Origin: CAZBUB01 sp046546355
Lineage (GTDB): Bacteria > Desulfobacterota > Desulfovibrionia > Desulfovibrionales > Desulfothermaceae
DNA: 64,000 bases
Direction: 5' to 3'
Assembly: GCA_046546355.1 (NCBI GenBank)
Contig: JBKGXZ010000001.1
Span: forward strand, 1 to 64,000
Shown: one piece after another, positions 15,736-24,147 of the stretch
How positions within the stretch are numbered: position 1 is the first letter of the stretch
Layout of the letters: each line of letters starts with the position of its first letter
Translations under genes and position numbers: made by a program
The notes under the pieces: model-generated
Databases searched by the model: none
Told to the model about the DNA's origin: nothing
What the model saw: the letters and a program-made list of their open reading frames with translations, nothing else

Positions 15736-16344
15736 CTAGCCTGAACCGAAAATGCTCTGCACATCCCTGTTGCGCAGCCTGCTGCTGGCTTCCAGCATTT
15801 TGCTGCTCACCTCGGACGCGCTTTCCAGGTCCACATCCTGCATGCCCTCCAGGGCGGCCTGGCTTTCCTCCTTTTCCGCCTGCAGAAGCCTGTCCACAAC
15901 CTCCTGGAGCTCCTCCTGGGTAGGGTAGGCGCTGCGTACCAGCTGGGCGTAGTCGTTGCCTGTGGCGTTAAGCAGACGGTAGTAGTGCTGCAGTAAAGTG
16001 GCTATTTCCTGTTGAACGCTTTGCTGTAGCTTGGGATTGCCTGCCAAATGCCCAGCCTGTTCCAGGAAGCGCTGCAAAAGCTCCTTAGCAGAACTGCCCT
16101 GCTCAGCCATCTCGTAGGCCCCTTCCAGGGCCCATTTTTTGTGCACCAGAAAGCTTTTGTGAAAGGATTCTATGGACCTTTTGTATTTCCTGGCCCGGTA
16201 GAGCCAGTAGATGATGTACAAGGGGGCGATGATCAGCCAGGCGGTGAGCTCTGGCCGGTCTATGGACTCAAAGGCCACGGACTTGGCGAATCTCTGCTCC
16301 CGGTCCAGAATCACCCTGAAGTTCCTGTCCAGTCTAGAGTTCAA
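15736..16344 (-). CDS. Unknown protein, paralog of its upstream neighbour
   Basis: A 202-residue protein with a TTG start preceded by AAGGGGGC. It has a hydrophobic stretch at about residues 33-50 (LTAWLIIAPLYIIYWLYR) that probably anchors it in the inner membrane, followed by a long helical cytoplasmic part. The segment QHYYRLLNATGNDYAQLV and the end RNRDVQSIF align with HYCRLFQAQGRGYQELV and AREVQRIF in the gene at 16354..16968, so the two are tandem paralogs. They lie nine bases apart, downstream of the YeiH transporter on the same strand. No family name is assigned. A role linked to the transporter is inferred from position only. Confidence 0.7.
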   Translation of the reverse strand: MNSRLDRNFRVILDREQRFAKSVAFESIDRPELTAWLIIAPLYIIYWLYRARKYKRSIESFHKSFLVHKKWALEGAYEMAEQGSSAKELLQRFLEQAGHLAGNPKLQQSVQQEIATLLQHYYRLLNATGNDYAQLVRSAYPTQEELQEVVDRLLQAEKEESQAALEGMQDVDLESASEVSSKMLEASSRLRNRDVQSIFGSG

Positions 16345-16353
16345 GCTGCCCCC

Positions 16354-16968
16354 TTACTTGAAGATCCTTTGCACTTCCCTGGCCCTGGTTTCCTGCAGGG
16401 CCTCCTGCTTGGCCTGGATGTTCTGCTCCAGCTTGCTGGAGTCAGAGACTCTGGGACCAGCGATCTGCAGGACTTCCCGGTCAATGTCCTTTTCCAGGTC
16501 GCTTATGCGCTGCAGGACATCCTGGTACGCCTGGGGCTGCAGATAAGCGTTACTGACCAATTCCTGGTAGCCCCTGCCCTGGGCCTGAAACAGCCTGCAA
16601 TAGTGCTCCATGAACAGCTCTGCCAACTGCAGCTGCTTGTCCAGGATCTCCTGGGTATACAGGTTCTGGCCCTGCAGCCACTTCTGCAGATTGGCTTCCA
16701 GATCCTGCAGCACGCTTGTCCTGTCCTTGCCCTCCTGCAGGGCATAGGCTGAATCCAGGGCCAGTTGCCTGGCCTGGAAGACATTTTTGGAGAGCTCGTC
16801 TGTCATCCTGCTCTTGGCGAGCATCTCCAGGGCGAACTTGAAGGGGATCAGCCAGTGCCAGAAGGGCTGCGGGGTCTTGGCCCGGATGTAAGTGGCCAGG
16901 GTGCGCACGAAGTGCAGCTCTTCCTGGCTGATCTCACGGTATTTCTTGCTCAAGTCCTGATTGCCCAT
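16354..16968 (-). CDS. Unknown protein, tandem paralog
   Basis: A 204-residue protein, mostly helical, with a weakly hydrophobic segment at about residues 36-52 (FWHWLIPFKFALEML) in the same place as the membrane anchor of its paralog at 15736..16344. The two share the layout N-terminal helix, hydrophobic segment, QLALDSAYAL-type helix, EHYCRLFQAQGRGYQELV and C-terminal EVQRIFK. Divergence is high, so the duplication is old. The gene sits 160 bp downstream of the YeiH gene and probably shares its transcript. Function unknown. Confidence 0.7.
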   Translation of the reverse strand: MGNQDLSKKYREISQEELHFVRTLATYIRAKTPQPFWHWLIPFKFALEMLAKSRMTDELSKNVFQARQLALDSAYALQEGKDRTSVLQDLEANLQKWLQGQNLYTQEILDKQLQLAELFMEHYCRLFQAQGRGYQELVSNAYLQPQAYQDVLQRISDLEKDIDREVLQIAGPRVSDSSKLEQNIQAKQEALQETRAREVQRIFK

Positions 16969-17127
16969 ATCTTGGAAGCCTCAACCTTGATGCGGCGAAA
17001 ACAAATGCCCGCGGCAGTAGCCTTGACGTTCGTCATTATGCCCGGAAAGAGTTCGGGCTGCAAGTTGATGGCACAAGGGCAGGGAAGGGGGGAGACCCTG
17101 CCCTTGTGCCTCCTGGTCTGGATCCTG

Positions 17128-18462
17128 CTAGTAAACAGGCGGCAGGAACTGGCCGCTGAACAGGATGTAGGCTGCTATGAAGGTCAAGACCAGGTTCAGG
17201 CTTTGACCCACGATGTACAGGATCAAAGGTTTGCCTCCCTCCAGGACTCTAGCCATCTCTTTGAAGTTGGATTCCAGGCCGATGCTGACAAAGGCCAGGA
17301 CAAAGAACAGGCCCCGCCAGCTATTGGCCAGATCCAGGGCTTGGTCCCGATAGTCGCCAGAGAGGAAGAAAGTGAACACCAAAGAGGCGAAGACAAAGCC
17401 CAGAACGAACTTGGGCAGCCTAATCCAAATCTCCTTGGGCGCGCTCTGCATTTCAGACTTATCCCTCTGGCCGCGCTCGAAATACAGCACCCAGAACACA
17501 GCCACGGCAAAGGCGATCACGCCGATCATCACGTTCTGGATCATCTTGATCACCGCAGCGATCTCCATGGGCTGGTCCCCAAGCATGGCTCCGGCAGCCA
17601 CCACCGCGCCGGTGGAGTCGATGGTACCACCGATCCAGGCCCCGCCCACGTGCGCGTTCATGCCTGAGGCAGCAATTGCTGCAGGCATGACCACCATCAT
17701 GAGCACGGTAAAGATCAGGGTCACCCCTATGGCCACGCTGATGTGCTCCTTCTTGGCCTTGGCTGCCGCGCCTGCGGCAATGGCTGCGGATACGCCGCAC
17801 ACGGAGGTGGCTGAGGCTATGGTGATGGCGAACTCCTTGTCCTCGTGCATCTTGAGCACTTTCAGGGCGAACCAGAACATAAAGACAATAACTATGGGAG
17901 TCACGGTCCAGGCCACGCCCAGGCCGTAGGCCCCTAAAAGCATGAGCTTGTCGAACATGATGCGTGCGCCCAACAGCACCAGGCCGGTCTTGATGTACTG
18001 CTCAGTGCGGGCTGCATAGCGAAGTGCCCCGTCCGGCGGGGCCAGCTTGGCAAAAAAGTTGCTCACGATCAGGCCCAGCACCAGGGCCCAGATGACCTGG
18101 TTGAAGCCATAGTGGGAAAGGTAGTCGTGCTTGCCTATGAAATAAGCCACCAAGGAGAGGATGATGACTCCGACAAAGCCAGCGGTGTATTTCTTAATGT
18201 TCTCGTTTTGAAAATACAGGGCCACTGCATTGATAAGATACACAAAGACCACGGTGCCCAGGATGCCCATTATGCCGTAGGTGGGCCAGGTTTCGCTCAC
18301 CGGGCCTACATCTCCGCCCCAGGACCCAGGCAGCTGCACAAAGGGCAGGGCGTGGGCGATGCACAGGGCAAGCAAAAAGATGCCTATCCAGACCGCCCCC
18401 CAGTCCTCGGTGCGCCAGAGTACACTCCAATCAATTCCCTGTTTCTGCTTGGCTTCATTCAT
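17128..18462 (-). CDS. YeiH-family putative sulfate exporter
   Basis: A 444-residue inner-membrane protein with about eleven hydrophobic segments, longer than the roughly 330-350 residues of classic YeiH because of an extended N-terminus. Family signatures are visible: GLVLLGARIMFDKL, TSVCGVSAAIAAGAA and WIGGTIDSTGAVVAAGAML (PF03601, annotated as putative sulfate exporters). I choose ATG 18462; a TTG two codons upstream is equally close to the GGGAGG site. A sigma-54 promoter lies about 185 bases upstream. The haem-type kinase and NtrC-class regulator start divergently beyond it and probably control it. In a sulfate reducer it may export sulfite or sulfate; substrate unproven. Confidence 0.9.
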   Translation of the reverse strand: MNEAKQKQGIDWSVLWRTEDWGAVWIGIFLLALCIAHALPFVQLPGSWGGDVGPVSETWPTYGIMGILGTVVFVYLINAVALYFQNENIKKYTAGFVGVIILSLVAYFIGKHDYLSHYGFNQVIWALVLGLIVSNFFAKLAPPDGALRYAARTEQYIKTGLVLLGARIMFDKLMLLGAYGLGVAWTVTPIVIVFMFWFALKVLKMHEDKEFAITIASATSVCGVSAAIAAGAAAKAKKEHISVAIGVTLIFTVLMMVVMPAAIAASGMNAHVGGAWIGGTIDSTGAVVAAGAMLGDQPMEIAAVIKMIQNVMIGVIAFAVAVFWVLYFERGQRDKSEMQSAPKEIWIRLPKFVLGFVFASLVFTFFLSGDYRDQALDLANSWRGLFFVLAFVSIGLESNFKEMARVLEGGKPLILYIVGQSLNLVLTFIAAYILFSGQFLPPVY

Positions 18463-18662
18463 TTCCAAGATACCTCCCTAGCTTGCTGGTTTTCAGATTT
18501 GAACAAAATCCTTGCCTTTGCTTACCGCCCCGCGATGGTGACTGCAGACAGTGGCTCACTGCCGGCCAGCCTGAGCTTTGTGACTTGTGCATCTTGCACT
18601 TAAGTTTTTGCTGCGCCAGACAAGCACATTTCCTGCAGTCTTTTTTGTGCCTCATCTCACAA

Positions 18663-18678
18663 GCAAAAGCTGTACCAA
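18663..18678 (-). promoter_or_regulatory. Sigma-54 (-24/-12) promoter of the YeiH gene
   Basis: On the minus strand the sequence is TTGGTACAGCTTTTGC, followed by T. The GG and GC are exactly ten bases apart and the rest matches the TTGGCAC-N5-TTGCT consensus at all but one conserved base. It faces the YeiH gene with a predicted leader of about 185 bases. The adjacent divergent operon encodes a sigma-54 activator. Confidence 0.75.
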
Positions 18679-18781
18679 GATCTGCCAGGAACCAGAAATT
18701 CAAAAGAACTTGTATTTCAGTAACTTGAATTGTTAGATCTTCCAGTTTTGTGTGTAAATCCGAAGCAGGTGTAAACTTGGG

Positions 18782-18798
18782 TTTGCAGAAACTGCAAA
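18782..18798. promoter_or_regulatory. Dyad, candidate enhancer site for the NtrC-class regulator
   Basis: TTTGCAG (18782-18788) and CTGCAAA (18792-18798) form a perfect 7-bp dyad around AAA. It lies about 105 bp upstream of the sigma-54 promoter and just before the kinase gene, which fits both activation of the YeiH gene and autoregulation. Confidence 0.5.
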
Positions 18799-18874
18799 GC
18801 TGGGATTGCAGTCAGGGGCAGGCTGTGCTAGGGCTGGCCGGCCTGGGACAGACAAAAGGGAGGGCAGTCAAGTT

Positions 18875-21451
18875 ATGAGCTCCAAAACCAAACAGACTGA
18901 GCAACAACAAAGAGGCAAGCTGCGTAACGCGGCAATGTTTGGAGATGCCCTGGGCTTCAGGGCCAAGTTTTTCATAGGCACTGCTCTGGTTTTACTTCTG
19001 ATCAGCTTCATGAGCGCCTATCTTATCTATGAGTTGGAAAAGAGACAGCTGCAGGAACAGGCCTATAGCAAGACCGAGCTGGTCATGGCTGCTGTGGAGT
19101 CCAGCAGGGCCTATATACGCGAGGACCTGCGGCCCAGGATGTACGAGGAGTTCGGACAGGATTTTTTCATGCTGCAGGCCATGTCCACCTCTTACGTGAG
19201 TCGGGCTGTGATGGAGAATTTCAACCAGGTCCTGCCGGAGTACGAGTACAGAAGAGTGGCGGAAAATGCCCGCAATCCTGATTCAGAGGCCAACGAGCTG
19301 GAGATATCTATGCTGGAGAGGTTCCAGGAGGACCCTGAACAGCAGAGCTGGCAGGGCATGCTCCAGGTCCAGGGCCAGGAGCAGTTCATGCGCTTTAAGC
19401 CGGTCTACTTCCGAGAGTCCTGCATGAGCTGTCACGGAGAGCCAGAAGACGCCCCCAGGGAGCTTTTGCAACGATACGGGGAGGAAAGGGGCTTCGGAAA
19501 CGAACCCGGAGACCTGGCAGGGGTGGTGGCAGTGGGCTTTCCGGTGCAAAAGGCCCTGGCAGCCATCAAGGACAGCGCCACCTCAGTGTTCTTTGTACTG
19601 TTTTCCGGGCTGTTGCTCTTCTTCCTGGCAGTGGCATTAATATTTCAACGGGTAGTGGTCCACAACATGCGCGGGGTGCTAAGCTTGTTCAAGGAGAACA
19701 TTGAAGATAAGACCTTGGAGGACTTTCTGCCCAGGCTGGAGTCAAATGGAAAGGGGGACGAGCTGGAGCAGCTGAACCAGGCTGCGGAGACCATGTCCGA
19801 GCATCTGAAGAGCACCAGGCAGGAGCTCAAGCAGTACACCCAGAACCTGGAGCAGGAGGTGGCCCAGAGGACGCAGGCCCTGCAGGAGTCTGAGAGGGTG
19901 TTGCAGGAAAAGGTCAAGGCCAGGAACTGGGAGCTTAAGACGCTGAACCGTATTTCTGAGCTGACCACCCAGGCCCAGGGCCTGAGCGATGTCTGGCGCA
20001 GGGTGCTGCAGCAGAGCCTGGAGCTCATTCCTGCCCGGGGCGCTGGGGTGTACATCTTTCAGGAAGATGATTCTCTTCTGGAGCTGCAGTACCAGCAAAA
20101 CGCCCTGCAGCTGCCTTTGGCTGTATCAGTGCAGGAGGAGTGCAGGCAGAGCTGGCAGCAGCAAGGACAGGATTTGAGCTCCTCCATCTGTCAGGCCCTG
20201 GCTGGCAGACTGAGCAGTGCGTCTGATTCGAAAGAGATCAACTTTTTGAATATCCCCATGGCCTGCAGGGGCAGGGTACTGGGGGTGCTCAGCTTTTTAG
20301 GCCTGGAGGACACCCTGGTGACCCAGGAGCAGCAGGAGCTTTTGCTGTCAGTGGGCAGACAGGTGGGCATTGCAGTGGAGAGCCTGCGGGATCTGCAAAG
20401 GCTGATGCAGAATAAGGAGCTTTTGCAGACCGTGTTCGACGGCATCACGGATCTGCTGATGCTCTTAGATCGGGAGGGCAGAATCAAGATGGTTAATCAG
20501 GCTTATCTGCACCGCTATGGAGTCCATTTTGAGGATGTCCAGGATCAGCCCTGCTTCGAGGTGCACGCTGGGCTGATGCAGCTTTGCCCCAACTGTGCCC
20601 TGGGCCAGGTGGTGCAAAGCGCCTGTGCAAGCAGCGAGGAGATTGCCTGCTCTTCAGGGGAGATATTCCAGGTGCATTTTTATCCCATCCTGGACGAGAC
20701 CGGGGAGGTGCAGAGCGTGATCCGCTACGCCCGGGAAGTCTCCGAGCAAAAGAAGGTGGAAAAGAAGATTCAGCATACCGAGAAGCTGGTGGCCCTGGGG
20801 CAGCTGGCTTCTGGCGTAGCCCACGAGATCAATAATCCCCTGGGGATAATCCTGTGCTACGTGGATCTGTTAAAGAGGCAGCTGCAGGACTTGCCCCAGG
20901 GGCAGCAGGATCTGGAGGTCATAGAAAAGCAGGCCATCAACTGCAAGAATATCGTCATGGACCTGTTGCAGTTCTCCAGGGGTCAGGAGAGTGTCAAGGA
21001 GCCTGTGCAGATGGAGAGGATCATCCAGGAAGTGGTCCAGATGCTCAGGCACCAACTGAAGAAGAATCACATCCAGCTGGAGCTGGACCTGGATCAGGAC
21101 TTGCCTCAGCTCAAGCTGAATGCAGACAAGATCAAACAGGTCCTGGTCAACCTCTTGCTGAATGCCCAGCAAGCTGTGGGCAGCCAAGGTCTGATCCAGA
21201 TCTCCTCCGGCCTGGAGTCTGGCCAGGATAGGGTGTGGATCTCCATCTGGGACAACGGGCCAGGAGTGGAGCAAGGTATACAGGGCAAGATATTCGATCC
21301 CTTCTTCAGCACCAAGCGCACTGGCGAGGGTACAGGCCTGGGCCTGGCGGTGAGCTACGGCATTGTCCAGGATCACGGCGGTGAGATAGCCCTGGAGAGC
21401 GAGAAAGGGGCCTGGACCAGATTCACAGTCTATCTGCCGTTTAACTCATAG
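18875..21451 (+). CDS. Membrane histidine kinase with CxxCH haem-type (DUF3365-like) sensor
   Basis: An 858-residue kinase starting at ATG 18875, with GGGAGG upstream. A transmembrane helix at about residues 30-50 is followed by an extracytoplasmic domain containing CMSCH at residues 183-187, a c-type haem attachment motif in a Tll0287/DUF3365-like domain. A second helix, HAMP-like and coiled-coil regions, a GAF domain, a PAS domain with CFEVHAGLMQLCPNCA, HisKA (ALGQLASGVAHEINNPLGII) and HATPase (DNGPGVEQGIQGKIF, GEGTGLGLAVSYGI) follow. Such haem sensors respond to redox state or gases. It is followed nine bases later by its regulator and is divergent from the YeiH transporter, which it probably controls. 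Confidence 0.92.
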   Translation: MSSKTKQTEQQQRGKLRNAAMFGDALGFRAKFFIGTALVLLLISFMSAYLIYELEKRQLQEQAYSKTELVMAAVESSRAYIREDLRPRMYEEFGQDFFMLQAMSTSYVSRAVMENFNQVLPEYEYRRVAENARNPDSEANELEISMLERFQEDPEQQSWQGMLQVQGQEQFMRFKPVYFRESCMSCHGEPEDAPRELLQRYGEERGFGNEPGDLAGVVAVGFPVQKALAAIKDSATSVFFVLFSGLLLFFLAVALIFQRVVVHNMRGVLSLFKENIEDKTLEDFLPRLESNGKGDELEQLNQAAETMSEHLKSTRQELKQYTQNLEQEVAQRTQALQESERVLQEKVKARNWELKTLNRISELTTQAQGLSDVWRRVLQQSLELIPARGAGVYIFQEDDSLLELQYQQNALQLPLAVSVQEECRQSWQQQGQDLSSSICQALAGRLSSASDSKEINFLNIPMACRGRVLGVLSFLGLEDTLVTQEQQELLLSVGRQVGIAVESLRDLQRLMQNKELLQTVFDGITDLLMLLDREGRIKMVNQAYLHRYGVHFEDVQDQPCFEVHAGLMQLCPNCALGQVVQSACASSEEIACSSGEIFQVHFYPILDETGEVQSVIRYAREVSEQKKVEKKIQHTEKLVALGQLASGVAHEINNPLGIILCYVDLLKRQLQDLPQGQQDLEVIEKQAINCKNIVMDLLQFSRGQESVKEPVQMERIIQEVVQMLRHQLKKNHIQLELDLDQDLPQLKLNADKIKQVLVNLLLNAQQAVGSQGLIQISSGLESGQDRVWISIWDNGPGVEQGIQGKIFDPFFSTKRTGEGTGLGLAVSYGIVQDHGGEIALESEKGAWTRFTVYLPFNS

Positions 21452-21460
21452 GAAAAAGAT

Positions 21461-22879
21461 ATGCCTAAGCAGCAGATGCTCATAGTGGATGACGAACAGG
21501 ACATGCTCCAGGGCCTGCAGAGGTTGCTCAGCTTTGAGCTGCAAGATGTAGAAGTGGAGGTTGCCTCGGACTCTGCACAGGCCTTGCGCCTGCTTCAGGG
21601 GCAGGGCTTTGATCTGGTGCTTCTGGATATCCGCATGCCGGACATGGATGGCCTGGAACTTTTGCAGAGGATAAAGCAGCTGGATCCCTGGGTCACGGTG
21701 ATCATGATGACCGCCTATGGCAGCATCGAGGTGGCTGTGCAATCTATAAAGCAGGGGGCCTATGATTTTATCAGCAAGCCATTCGAGATGCAGGATCTGC
21801 TGCGCCTGTTGCGCAAAGGCCTGGAACGTAGCCAGCTGATAAGGGAAAACTTGAACCTGCGCAGGCATCTCTCTGAGAAATCAGGCTTCTTCAGTCTGAT
21901 GGGCCACTCCAGCCCCATGCAGAAGCTGTTTGAAAGCATACACTCCATTGCGCATACAGACTATGCCGTCTTGATAAGGGGGGAGAGCGGAACAGGCAAG
22001 GAACTGGTGGCCAGGGCCATCCACGATATGAGCAAAAGAGGCGAGCGCAGTCTGGTTACTGTTAATTGTCCGGCCATCCCCGAGAACTTACTGGAGAGCG
22101 AGCTCTTCGGGCACAGAAAAGGGGCTTTTACCGGAGCCTTGCAGGATCAAAAGGGTCTGTTTGTGCAGGCCCATGGCTCCAGCCTGCTCCTGGACGAGAT
22201 TGCTGACATACCAGTATCAGTACAGACCAAGCTGCTAAGGGTCTTGCAGGAGCAGGAACTCAGGCCTCTGGGTAGCGAGCGGCAAATCAGCGTGGATGTT
22301 CGCATCCTGTCCACCACCAATCAGGATCTGGAGCACAAGCTGCAGGACAGAAGCTTCAGGGAGGACCTCTTCTACAGGCTGAATGTGGTCAGCATCCATA
22401 CACCCAGCCTGGAGGAGATCAAAGAGGACATTCCTTTGTTGGCTGACCATTTCGTGAGGGAGGTTTGCAGCGAGCTGGGAGTGGAGTATAAGCAGTTCTC
22501 TCCCCAGGCCCTGGACCTTTTGATGCAAAAAAAATGGCCTGGCAATGTGCGCCAGTTGCAGAATTTCGTGCGCAGGGTCATAATCTTTACTGGCAACTCG
22601 GAGATCACTCCCCAGGATATTGCAGCAGTTGAGGGCCAGGGGCAAGGGGAGATGGAAACCTGGAGTCTGGCCCAAAGCCCTGATTCAGAAATTGAGCCCT
22701 ACTCCCAGGCCAAGGATCGTGTCCTGCAAAGGTTTAGCGCGGAATATGCCCAGCAGCTGCTCAAAAAAACCAACGGCAATGTCTCCCAGGCAGCCAAGCT
22801 GGCGGGCCTAAGCAGGGTGGCCCTGCAGAAGCTCTTGCGCAGAACTGGGGTGGATCCGGCCCATTACCGCCAGGAGTAG
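21461..22879 (+). CDS. NtrC-class sigma-54 response regulator
   Basis: A 472-residue regulator. The receiver (residues 1-120) has MLIVDDEQDML, phosphoacceptor LLDIRMPDMDG and FISKPFE. The AAA+ domain has Walker A GESGTGKE, GAFTGA, intact Walker B SLLLDEIADIP and FREDLFYRLNVV. The Fis-type helix-turn-helix is at the C-terminus (NVSQAAKLAGLSRVALQKLL). It lies nine bases after the haem-type kinase, its evident partner. The sigma-54 promoter and dyad in front of the YeiH gene are the likely targets. A repeat element follows directly downstream. Confidence 0.95.
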   Translation: MPKQQMLIVDDEQDMLQGLQRLLSFELQDVEVEVASDSAQALRLLQGQGFDLVLLDIRMPDMDGLELLQRIKQLDPWVTVIMMTAYGSIEVAVQSIKQGAYDFISKPFEMQDLLRLLRKGLERSQLIRENLNLRRHLSEKSGFFSLMGHSSPMQKLFESIHSIAHTDYAVLIRGESGTGKELVARAIHDMSKRGERSLVTVNCPAIPENLLESELFGHRKGAFTGALQDQKGLFVQAHGSSLLLDEIADIPVSVQTKLLRVLQEQELRPLGSERQISVDVRILSTTNQDLEHKLQDRSFREDLFYRLNVVSIHTPSLEEIKEDIPLLADHFVREVCSELGVEYKQFSPQALDLLMQKKWPGNVRQLQNFVRRVIIFTGNSEITPQDIAAVEGQGQGEMETWSLAQSPDSEIEPYSQAKDRVLQRFSAEYAQQLLKKTNGNVSQAAKLAGLSRVALQKLLRRTGVDPAHYRQE

Positions 22880-22892
22880 GCTGAGCATAGCA

Positions 22893-23208
22893 CACACTTG
22901 ACACCGTGGGATTATAACATACTGAAAAATAAGGTCTAAGAAACATTATACCAACCACCCCTGCCCCTCCTTGCCAAGGAGGGGAGCTAAGAGAAGCAGG
23001 CTTCCATATTCGTCTTTTGGTTATCCTCCTCAGTTTAGTAGTGTCCACGATCTTAGATGTTGAGCAAAATCAAGCGACTACTATTCCCCTCCCCGGCACT
23101 CATTTGGCGAAACAATTTAACTTGCTCTAGGAGACCAAGCAAGTGAGTGCCGGGGGGTAAGGGGTGGTTGAAAAATGACACCTTCCTTATCCTACGGTGT
23201 CATGTGTG
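22893..23208. repeat. MITE-like element with terminal inverted repeats
   Basis: The 22-base ends (22893-22914 and 23187-23208) are inverted repeats matching at 19 of 22 positions, sharing TGACACCGT. Inside lie a second inverted pair, CAACCACCCC (22952-22961) and GGGGTGGTTG (23161-23170), a 9-bp hairpin (22964-22984) and a perfect 12-bp hairpin CCCCGGCACTCA/TGAGTGCCGGGG (23091-23102, 23144-23155). There is no coding capacity. It fills the gap after the regulator gene. Confidence 0.75.
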
Positions 23209-23260
23209 GGTAAAGACCAGAAGGAGTAGGCTGAGCAGTCCCTGAACCGGGCTGGTATGC

Positions 23261-23809
23261 TTACTTGAACTTGGCGTGACACTTTTTTTCAGCCTGGGCC
23301 AACTCCTGGATCAGGACTTCGGCCCGCTCTGGCTGCCCGTCTTCTACTGCCTGACTCAGCCTGTGGGTCTTATCCCGGAAGCTGGTGTATTCCTTGCTGT
23401 TTGTAGCGTCGAAATGGCACATTTCATCAGCCAGGGAGAACAGGTACTTGGTGTCCTGCAGTTCGGGCAGCTCGTTTTGCTGGCCTTTAGCTTTTATCCT
23501 GTCGAATATTTGCGCGATTTCCTTCTTGAGAGGCTTGAATTTTTTCTGGGCTGGAGCAGGATCCTGCTCTGCCCCTTGCTGGTCCTGGCCCTGATTTTTG
23601 CTGCTGTCAGTTTTGACCTTGGTCTTGAGCTCTATCTGGCCCTGCCTGTTGCGGAGTTTCAGCTCCAGCTTAGAGATGCTCTCCCAATCCAATTGCAAAT
23701 CCTGGAGGTTGACCTGACCCTGTTCCAGGGCCTGGGCAGTTTCCCGCAGAACTTGGGCAGCTTGCTGTATGGAAAGCTGCTGCTGGGCCTGTTTCTTGGG
23801 ACTGCTCAT
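23261..23809 (-). CDS. amphi-Trp/XXXCH domain protein (GAK-system type)
   Basis: A 182-residue soluble protein. I choose ATG 23809, five bases after AAGGAAG. Residues 12-70 (SIQQAAQVLRETAQALEQGQ, with a single Trp in LQLDWESISK) resemble the amphi-Trp domain. A Gln-rich linker follows. The last 90 residues carry the XXXCH domain: FKPLKKEIAQIFDRIK, LPELQDTKYL and the terminal EKKCHAKFK that gives the family its name. XXXCH and amphi-Trp domains are described as parts of the GAK system in Desulfovibrio-like bacteria; its function is not established and no other GAK component is seen here. A paralogous XXXCH protein is encoded at 43615..43908. Confidence 0.75.
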   Translation of the reverse strand: MSSPKKQAQQQLSIQQAAQVLRETAQALEQGQVNLQDLQLDWESISKLELKLRNRQGQIELKTKVKTDSSKNQGQDQQGAEQDPAPAQKKFKPLKKEIAQIFDRIKAKGQQNELPELQDTKYLFSLADEMCHFDATNSKEYTSFRDKTHRLSQAVEDGQPERAEVLIQELAQAEKKCHAKFK

Positions 23810-23921
23810 AATGCTTCCTTGTCTTTTCATGTTAACTTATGATTAAAATTATCAGAACTATTCTTGATTGTAAATAAATACCTCCCAGGCCATAGCGGGC
23901 ACAACGATGCGTGAAAAATGT

Positions 23922-24111
23922 GGGCAGACACAAGGTCTGCCCCTACGGTGCATTCCGGGCGTATCTGTCTGGTCACATAAAATCAGCTCCTTATACCGTC
24001 ATTTTCATACAAATTATGCCTCGCTTTGCTCGGCCTTGTGGGCGAAGACAAGCTGCGCCCCTTGAACCACAATTGGGAAAGCAGCCGTAGGGGCGGACCT
24101 TGTGTCCGTCC
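23922..24111. repeat. Inverted pair of palindromic repeats
   Basis: Bases 23922-23948 and 24085-24111 are inverted copies matching at about 24 of 27 positions. Each is itself a hairpin: GGGCAGACACAAGGTCTGCC in the left copy and GGGCGGACCTTGTGTCCGTC in the right. The unit has the look of a dispersed palindromic repeat (GTAGGGGC...ACACAAGG). The 136 bases between show no gene. Confidence 0.75.
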
Positions 24112-24147
24112 GGGTACAAGAGGTCGAATGATTATTCACCCCACCCG

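Noticed and set aside
16048..17667. Long plus-strand open frames opposite the tandem paralogs and the YeiH gene
   Set aside because: They are shadows of well-supported minus-strand genes and lack ribosome-binding sites and motifs.
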